Source: Actinomycetota bacterium (lineage in GTDB: Bacteria; Actinomycetota; Actinomycetes; Nanopelagicales; Nanopelagicaceae). Taken from it: a stretch of DNA of 10,411 bases. Every line of letters starts with the position of its first letter. Position 1 is the first letter of the stretch. The notes under the pieces were generated by a model. It did no database searches. It saw nothing but the letters and a program-made list of their open reading frames with translations, and was not told where the DNA came from. The DNA is taken from positions 1 through 10,411 of the forward strand of contig WLCU01000025.1 in NCBI GenBank assembly GCA_009705165.1. Direction: 5' to 3'. Below are positions 6,991 to 10,411 of this stretch, piece after piece. The translations under genes and the position numbers were made by a program.

Positions 6991-7353
6991 ATGAAAACTT
7001 GGGCTGTTGTTGGCCTTGGAAATAACCCAGAGCGCGCAGCTTTTGGTGTTGCAAAGTTACTTCAAGAAAAAGGTCATCGAATAATTCCGGTATATCCCCG
7101 CGCGGAAATTGTGCACGGTGAAATTGGATATAAAACACTTTCTGAAATTGAAGTTCCGGTTGACGTCGTTGACTGCTTTGTTAATTCAACTCATGTTGGA
7201 AAAGTTGTCGATGAAGCAATTGCTATTGGGGCAAAAGCGGTCTGGTTACAACTAGATGTAATTGATCATGAAGCGGTAGCCAGAGCTGAAGCCGCTGGTT
7301 TGCTGACAATCATGGATCGATGTCCTGCGATTGAGTATAGAAAGAAAGCTTAG
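6991..7353 (+). CDS. CoA-binding Rossmann-fold protein (YccU-type); start uncertain
   Basis: A small cytoplasmic protein with the CoA_binding_2 fold; its cellular role is not established in most bacteria. As called it has 120 residues: [20 protein letters not shown] (3-22) with the glycine-rich nucleotide loop, [43 protein letters not shown] and the C-terminal [12 protein letters not shown]. All are typical of the family. Family members normally have a short helix before the first beta strand. Here that helix (ATIDLVLA) is encoded just upstream of the ATG, in frame and open back to 6946, but without ATG, GTG or TTG. An ATT at 6955 with AGGA 7 nt before it would include the helix and overlap the ugd stop. 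The 3' end overlaps purE, on the opposite strand, by 4 bp. Confidence 0.87.
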   Translation: MKTWAVVGLGNNPERAAFGVAKLLQEKGHRIIPVYPRAEIVHGEIGYKTLSEIEVPVDVVDCFVNSTHVGKVVDEAIAIGAKAVWLQLDVIDHEAVARAEAAGLLTIMDRCPAIEYRKKA

Positions 7354-7856
7354 AATCCGGTTTTCAGATTTCGACGGGCGTTCAAATTTGCGCCTTTAGC
7401 TTTAGCTTCTTCATTAATTTCTTTTAATCCAGTTGCAACTTTGGAATTTATTGCACTATCTGAAACACCTAAAATACGCGCAGCTAATAGCGCTGCATTC
7501 TTTGCATTTCCAACACCTACGGTTGCCACAGGTATTCCCGCGGGCATTTGAACTATTGAAAGTAAAGAGTCCATGCCATCTAAATTTTTCAAAGCAACCG
7601 GCACACCAATAACTGGCAGAGTTGTTAATGATGCGACCATTCCAGGCAGATGAGCAGCTCCGCCTGCGCCAGCGATAATCACTTTAAAGCCTTTGCTTTG
7701 TGCGCTTTGGGCAAACTCAACCATCTCAAGGGGCATGCGATGCGCTGATACAACTTCTGCTACATAAGAAATTCCGAGATCATCCAAAATCTTTGCTGCA
7801 TCTTCCATTACTGGCCAGTCAGAATCAGATCCCATGATGATTGCTACATCACTCAT
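7350..7856 (-). CDS. purE: N5-carboxyaminoimidazole ribonucleotide mutase
   Basis: Converts N5-CAIR to CAIR in de novo purine synthesis, directly after PurK. The 168 residues contain the class I PurE motifs: [11 protein letters not shown] (7-17), VSAHRMP (36-42) with the catalytic His, and [14 protein letters not shown] with the second active-site His. [11 protein letters not shown] and [13 protein letters not shown] segment follow. It is about 10 residues longer than compact homologues, with a basic tail ([12 protein letters not shown]). Presence of PurK argues for the mutase rather than the direct carboxylase. It is the last gene of the leftward birA-purK-purE set and overlaps the purK stop by 8 bp. 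A clean GGAG sits 6 nt before its ATG, so it is translated from a led transcript, unlike the genes with proposed leaderless starts. Confidence 0.96.
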   Translation of the reverse strand: MSDVAIIMGSDSDWPVMEDAAKILDDLGISYVAEVVSAHRMPLEMVEFAQSAQSKGFKVIIAGAGGAAHLPGMVASLTTLPVIGVPVALKNLDGMDSLLSIVQMPAGIPVATVGVGNAKNAALLAARILGVSDSAINSKVATGLKEINEEAKAKGANLNARRNLKTGF

Positions 7857-8961
7857 CGATTTCTCCGCTCATGTAATCAAGTGCGTGCTGAACTTCTTGG
7901 ACTAATTCTACGACGTTATTTCCAAGCAGATTTACATGGCCAATCTTGCGGCCAGGACGTACTTCCTTCTTGTAGTGATGAAATTTAAGCGCAGGCGTTC
8001 GGGCCATTAAGTGTAAATATGGTCGATACATATCCTCTTTGTCTCCGCCCAGAATATTTCCCATGACTGCATATTCAGAGGTCATTGCAGGATTACCAAG
8101 TGGAAGATCTAGCACCGCACGCAAGTGTTGCTCGAATTGACTAGTAATTGAACCTTCTATCGTCCAATGTCCAGAGTTATGTGGACGCATTGCAAGTTCA
8201 TTGACATATAAATTTTCGCCTTTAACAAATATTTCAACGGCCATAACTCCAACTACGCCAAGCTCGTGTGCGATATCTAAAGCCAATTTCTGTGCTTGTT
8301 CGCTCATCTGTGAAGTTAGTTGCGGTGCCGGAGTAATTGTCATCGTGCAAATTCCATCGCGCTGGACCGTCTGTGTGGGTGCCCACGTAGTTGCTTGTCC
8401 GTGTGGAGATCTTGCGACCATGACCGCTATTTCATAATCAAAATCGACAAGCTCTTCTACAAGTACTTTGCCTATTTCTTTCAGAATCATTTCAAGTTCT
8501 GCCGAGTTTTCTACTTTCCATACACCTCGGCCGTCATACCCGCCAGATATTGCTTTTGCGATTACAGGAAATGACTTAATTTCTTCGGCATTGCTAACGG
8601 TTTGGTGCGACGGAGCAGGAAAATTACTTAAGCGATCGCGCATTGCCGCTTTATTCTGCGAAAAAATAAAACTTTCAGAGCTTGGTCGTACAACTACGCC
8701 GTCTGCCTCAAGTGCTTTGATAATACTTAATGGAATAAGTTCGTGTTCAAAAGTTATGACATCACACTTCTTTGCAAATGCTCTGACAGTTTCTAAGTCT
8801 CTGAAATCTCCCACAATATGGTGAGTAATTTGCGCTGCACTGTCATTTGAATCATTTGCGAGTAAGAGAAGATTTACACCTAACGCTTCGGCGGGTGCGA
8901 TACTCATTCGTGCCAATTGGCCAGCACCAATAATCCCGACTGTTGGAAAACGCTTGCTCAC
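7849..8961 (-). CDS. purK: N5-carboxyaminoimidazole ribonucleotide synthase
   Basis: ATP-grasp enzyme that makes N5-CAIR from aminoimidazole ribonucleotide, bicarbonate and ATP, the step before PurE. The 370 residues fit the family. The N-terminal pre-ATP-grasp domain has [12 protein letters not shown] (8-19) and VITFEHELI (68-76). The ATP-grasp core has [18 protein letters not shown] (131-148) with the glycine-rich nucleotide loop, [18 protein letters not shown] (167-184), and [25 protein letters not shown] (243-267, written in parts: [10 protein letters not shown] then [15 protein letters not shown]), whose Glu/Asn residues bind metal. The C-terminal domain has VNLLG (343-347). The GTG start at 8961 lies 4 bp after the birA stop and has no Shine-Dalgarno site, but a TACGAT -10-like hexamer sits 6 nt upstream. 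PurE overlaps its 3' end. Confidence 0.96.
   Translation of the reverse strand: MSKRFPTVGIIGAGQLARMSIAPAEALGVNLLLLANDSNDSAAQITHHIVGDFRDLETVRAFAKKCDVITFEHELIPLSIIKALEADGVVVRPSSESFIFSQNKAAMRDRLSNFPAPSHQTVSNAEEIKSFPVIAKAISGGYDGRGVWKVENSAELEMILKEIGKVLVEELVDFDYEIAVMVARSPHGQATTWAPTQTVQRDGICTMTITPAPQLTSQMSEQAQKLALDIAHELGVVGVMAVEIFVKGENLYVNELAMRPHNSGHWTIEGSITSQFEQHLRAVLDLPLGNPAMTSEYAVMGNILGGDKEDMYRPYLHLMARTPALKFHHYKKEVRPGRKIGHVNLLGNNVVELVQEVQHALDYMSGEIDE
7863..7866 (-). promoter_or_regulatory. purE: Ribosome binding site of purE
   Basis: GGAG on the minus strand, 6 nt upstream of the purE ATG, lies inside the end of purK. It fixes the purE start and shows that the organism does use Shine-Dalgarno initiation for operon-internal genes. 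Confidence 0.7.
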
Positions 8962-8965
8962 CGGC

Positions 8966-9724
8966 TTATCGTAGATGAACTACATCGCCGGCTTGAACAT
9001 GGCTGCCGGAATCCAGAATCAGCTCACCGCGTGCAGAGATTCCAACTGCTAATCCCTTTTCTATCTCTTCATTTGGGTAGTGAATCTGCACCCTTGACCC
9101 AATACTTGCGCTGAGATCTTTATAGAGCTCAGTAACGGAATCACCTCCTTGATCCCAAAGCGTAAAATTCTTTTCAAATTCGGTTAGTACGTCACAAAGT
9201 AAATGATTTCGATCAAATCCTGTTGCACCTTCAATTGCAAGTGATGTGGCAGTAGGGACTGGAAGTTCATCTTGACGCATTCCTACGTTGATTCCAATCC
9301 CAATTACAACATTTTCACCAACAATTTCAGCAATTAGCCCACATACTTTTTTCTCATTAATCAGCACATCGTTTGGCCACTTAACTTTTGCATTAAATTT
9401 ATTGAGAGCCTGTGCAACTGAAGCTCCAGCCATGAGGGCAATCCAACCCCAATCATCTTTATTACGTTTTGGTGTAATGACAAAGGAAAAAAGTAGTGCG
9501 GAATTTTTTGGCGCTTCAAATGTGCGGGACATTCTGCCGCGACCTGCGCTTTGATAATTAGCTGTGATCACATCACCCGGACGTGCTTTACCTTCACGCA
9601 CCAACTGGGCCAAATCATTTTGCGTCGATGCGGTGACATCAACCACGCTTACTCGCCAGTACTGCGTAATGGATGCGTTGATAATTGAATTATCAAGCGC
9701 CGCTCTTAGCATTTCAACGTCCAC
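8966..9724 (-). CDS. birA: Biotin--[acetyl-CoA-carboxylase] ligase, class I (no DNA-binding domain)
   Basis: Activates biotin as biotinyl-AMP and attaches it to the lysine of biotin carrier domains of acyl-CoA carboxylases. From the chosen GTG the protein has 252 residues. Visible are TASTQNDLA (31-39), GRGRMSR (61-67), the biotinyl-AMP loop, KWPNDVLI (115-122), [10 protein letters not shown] (125-134) and GIGINVG (142-148). A small C-terminal SH3-like domain ends in GDVVHLR. No N-terminal helix-turn-helix is present, so it is an enzyme only and not a biotin-responsive repressor. The frame stays open to an ATG at 9814, but that would run 70 bp into the divergent carboxylase gene. The GTG at 9724 sits 7 nt after a TACGGT -10-like hexamer, and ATG at 9712 or 9760 are alternatives. 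Confidence 0.92.
   Translation of the reverse strand: MDVEMLRAALDNSIINASITQYWRVSVVDVTASTQNDLAQLVREGKARPGDVITANYQSAGRGRMSRTFEAPKNSALLFSFVITPKRNKDDWGWIALMAGASVAQALNKFNAKVKWPNDVLINEKKVCGLIAEIVGENVVIGIGINVGMRQDELPVPTATSLAIEGATGFDRNHLLCDVLTEFEKNFTLWDQGGDSVTELYKDLSASIGSRVQIHYPNEEIEKGLAVGISARGELILDSGSHVQAGDVVHLR
8968..8973 (-). promoter_or_regulatory. Candidate -10 element, leaderless purK transcript
   Basis: TACGAT on the minus strand matches TANNNT and is close to the full -10 consensus. It is followed by 6 nt and then the purK GTG (8961). It overlaps the last codons and stop of birA. It would give purK-purE transcription independent of birA. No -35 hexamer or purine-repressor operator is recognisable. 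Confidence 0.42.
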
Positions 9725-9730
9725 GACATG

Positions 9731-9736
9731 TACCGT
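9731..9736 (+). promoter_or_regulatory. Candidate -10 element, leaderless carboxylase transcript
   Basis: TACCGT matches TANNNT and is followed by 6 nt (AGGGGT) and the ATG at 9743, placing the transcription start at the start codon. The AGGGG between them ends 1 nt before the ATG, too close to work as a ribosome binding site, which favours leaderless initiation. It shares five of six bases with the opposing birA element. Confidence 0.5.
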
Positions 9737-9737
9737 A
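9732..9737 (-). promoter_or_regulatory. Candidate -10 element, leaderless birA transcript
   Basis: TACGGT on the minus strand matches TANNNT and lies 7 nt before the GTG at 9724. It overlaps the forward hexamer in the near-palindrome TACCGTA (9731-9737), so one DNA element would serve both directions. This geometry is the main reason for choosing GTG 9724 as the birA start. Confidence 0.45.
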
Positions 9738-9742
9738 GGGGT

Positions 9743-10411
9743 ATGAGCCGTGATCTGCATACAACTGCCGGAAAAATTGAAGATCTTCGTGCGCGTATTG
9801 AGGAAGCCGTTCACGCTGGCTCAGCTCGCGCAGTAGAAAAGCAACATGCAAAGGGCAAGAACACCGCCCGTGAGCGTATTGAAATGTTGGTCGATGCCGA
9901 TTCATTTACCGAAATAGATGAATTTGCCCGCCACCGCTCAACACAATTCGGCATGGAAAATAATCGCCCATACGGTGATGGAGTTGTCATTGGTACGGCA
10001 ACAGTCGATGGCCGACCAATCGCTTTGTATTCTCAGGATTTCACAATCATGGGTGGTTCACTCGGTGAAGTTCATGCAGAAAAAATCGTAAAGATTGCAG
10101 AGTTTGCACTTAAAAGCGGTATCCCGTTAATTGGAATTAATGATTCTGGTGGCGCACGTATCCAAGAAGGTGTTGCATCTCTTGCTGGCTACGGAAAGAT
10201 CTTCAGACTCAACACCCGATCTTCAGGAGTTATCCCACAGATTTCGTTAATTCTTGGACCATGTGCGGGTGGTTCTGCTTACTCACCTGCGCTCACTGAT
10301 TTCACAGTCATGGTTAATGAAACTTCCCACATGTTTATCACTGGGCCAGATGTTATTAAGACAGTTACTGGTGAAGAAGTTGGCATGGAAGAGCTCGGCG
10401 GTGCCCGAACA
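9743..10411 (+). CDS. pccB: Acyl-CoA carboxylase beta (carboxyltransferase) subunit, 3' end cut by window
   Basis: Transfers the carboxyl group from carboxybiotin to acetyl-, propionyl- or longer acyl-CoA, giving malonyl- or methylmalonyl-CoA for fatty acid or odd-chain metabolism. There are 223 visible residues, and the frame is open to the last base; full proteins have about 510-530, so the C-terminal half is missing. Seen are an N-terminal helix ([12 protein letters not shown], 11-22), [19 protein letters not shown] (33-51), [17 protein letters not shown] (77-93), [16 protein letters not shown] (97-112), the oxyanion-hole [12 protein letters not shown] (133-144), [13 protein letters not shown] (171-183) and [17 protein letters not shown] (197-213). 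It is closest to the AccD5/PccB group. The residue known to set acyl-chain preference lies outside the window, so the substrate cannot be assigned. It is divergent from birA, whose product biotinylates the partner alpha subunit. Confidence 0.95.
   Translation, partial: MSRDLHTTAGKIEDLRARIEEAVHAGSARAVEKQHAKGKNTARERIEMLVDADSFTEIDEFARHRSTQFGMENNRPYGDGVVIGTATVDGRPIALYSQDFTIMGGSLGEVHAEKIVKIAEFALKSGIPLIGINDSGGARIQEGVASLAGYGKIFRLNTRSSGVIPQISLILGPCAGGSAYSPALTDFTVMVNETSHMFITGPDVIKTVTGEEVGMEELGGART

Noticed and set aside
7376..7395. Possible terminator hairpin after the CoA-binding gene (GGGCG, 10 nt loop, CGCC then TTTAG)
   Set aside because: The stem is only 4-5 bp with a large loop, there is no continuous T run, and it lies inside the conserved end of purE.
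9725..9814. Extension of birA to an ATG at 9814, giving 282 residues
   Set aside because: It would run 70 bp into the well-supported carboxylase gene. The added residues resemble no biotin ligase N-terminus, and homology begins after residue 30 of that longer frame.
1..10411. A defence system, CRISPR array, insertion sequence or integrated element
   Set aside because: Every gene is assignable to housekeeping or envelope families. I saw no repeat-spacer pattern, terminal inverted repeats, transposase, integrase or compositional shift.

Overview
The window looks like a low-GC, strongly streamlined actinobacterium. The best guess is the freshwater Nanopelagicales (acI) type, inferred from gene content, AT-leaning codon use and extreme compactness; no taxonomic search was possible. 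Actinobacterial signs are a DapD of the mycobacterial type, an LCP protein ending in a Ser/Pro tail and Asn-Pro-Cys, and a birA / acyl-CoA carboxylase beta divergent pair with purK and purE behind birA. I recall a similar local arrangement around accD5 in Mycobacterium tuberculosis. Almost every base is coding: the untranslated gaps are about 36, 10, 31, 4 and 18 bp, roughly 1% of the window, and most adjacent genes overlap. No stretch over 300 bases lacks a gene, and I see no tRNA, rRNA, CRISPR array, insertion sequence or prophage gene.

Left part (1-4480). The 3' two thirds of dapD (lysine/diaminopimelate synthesis) runs rightward. It collides tail to tail, with a 21 bp overlap, with a leftward four-gene operon. 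In transcription order that operon is a membrane-anchored family 2 glycosyltransferase, a Wzm/TagG-type ABC permease, a Wzt/TagH-type ATPase and a secreted SpoIID/LytB-domain protein. Successive genes overlap by 4, 23 and 14 bp.

Middle part (4481-7353). A 36 bp divergent region separates that operon from a rightward set: an LCP-family cell-wall glycopolymer ligase, UDP-glucose 6-dehydrogenase, and a small CoA-binding (YccU-type) Rossmann protein. Together the glycosyltransferase, ABC exporter, LCP ligase and UDP-glucuronate supplier read as a compact module for making, exporting and attaching a surface glycan. SpoIID may remodel peptidoglycan alongside it. The polymer itself cannot be deduced from the sequence.

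Right part (7350-10411). A leftward set birA-purK-purE (biotin protein ligase, then the two enzymes of the bacterial AIR-to-CAIR step) is divergent from a rightward acyl-CoA carboxylase beta subunit that is cut by the window edge. BirA should biotinylate the carrier subunit partnering this carboxylase, so the shared control region makes functional sense.

The most interesting non-coding signal is a recurring TANNNT -10-like hexamer placed 6-7 nt before a start codon (LCP, ugd, purK, birA, carboxylase), as expected for leaderless mRNAs. At birA/carboxylase the two hexamers are the two strands of one 7 bp near-palindrome, TACCGTA, predicting a bidirectional leaderless promoter. Another notable point is that the CoA-binding protein's conserved N-terminal helix is encoded upstream of its first ATG, with ATT as the only plausible start codon.
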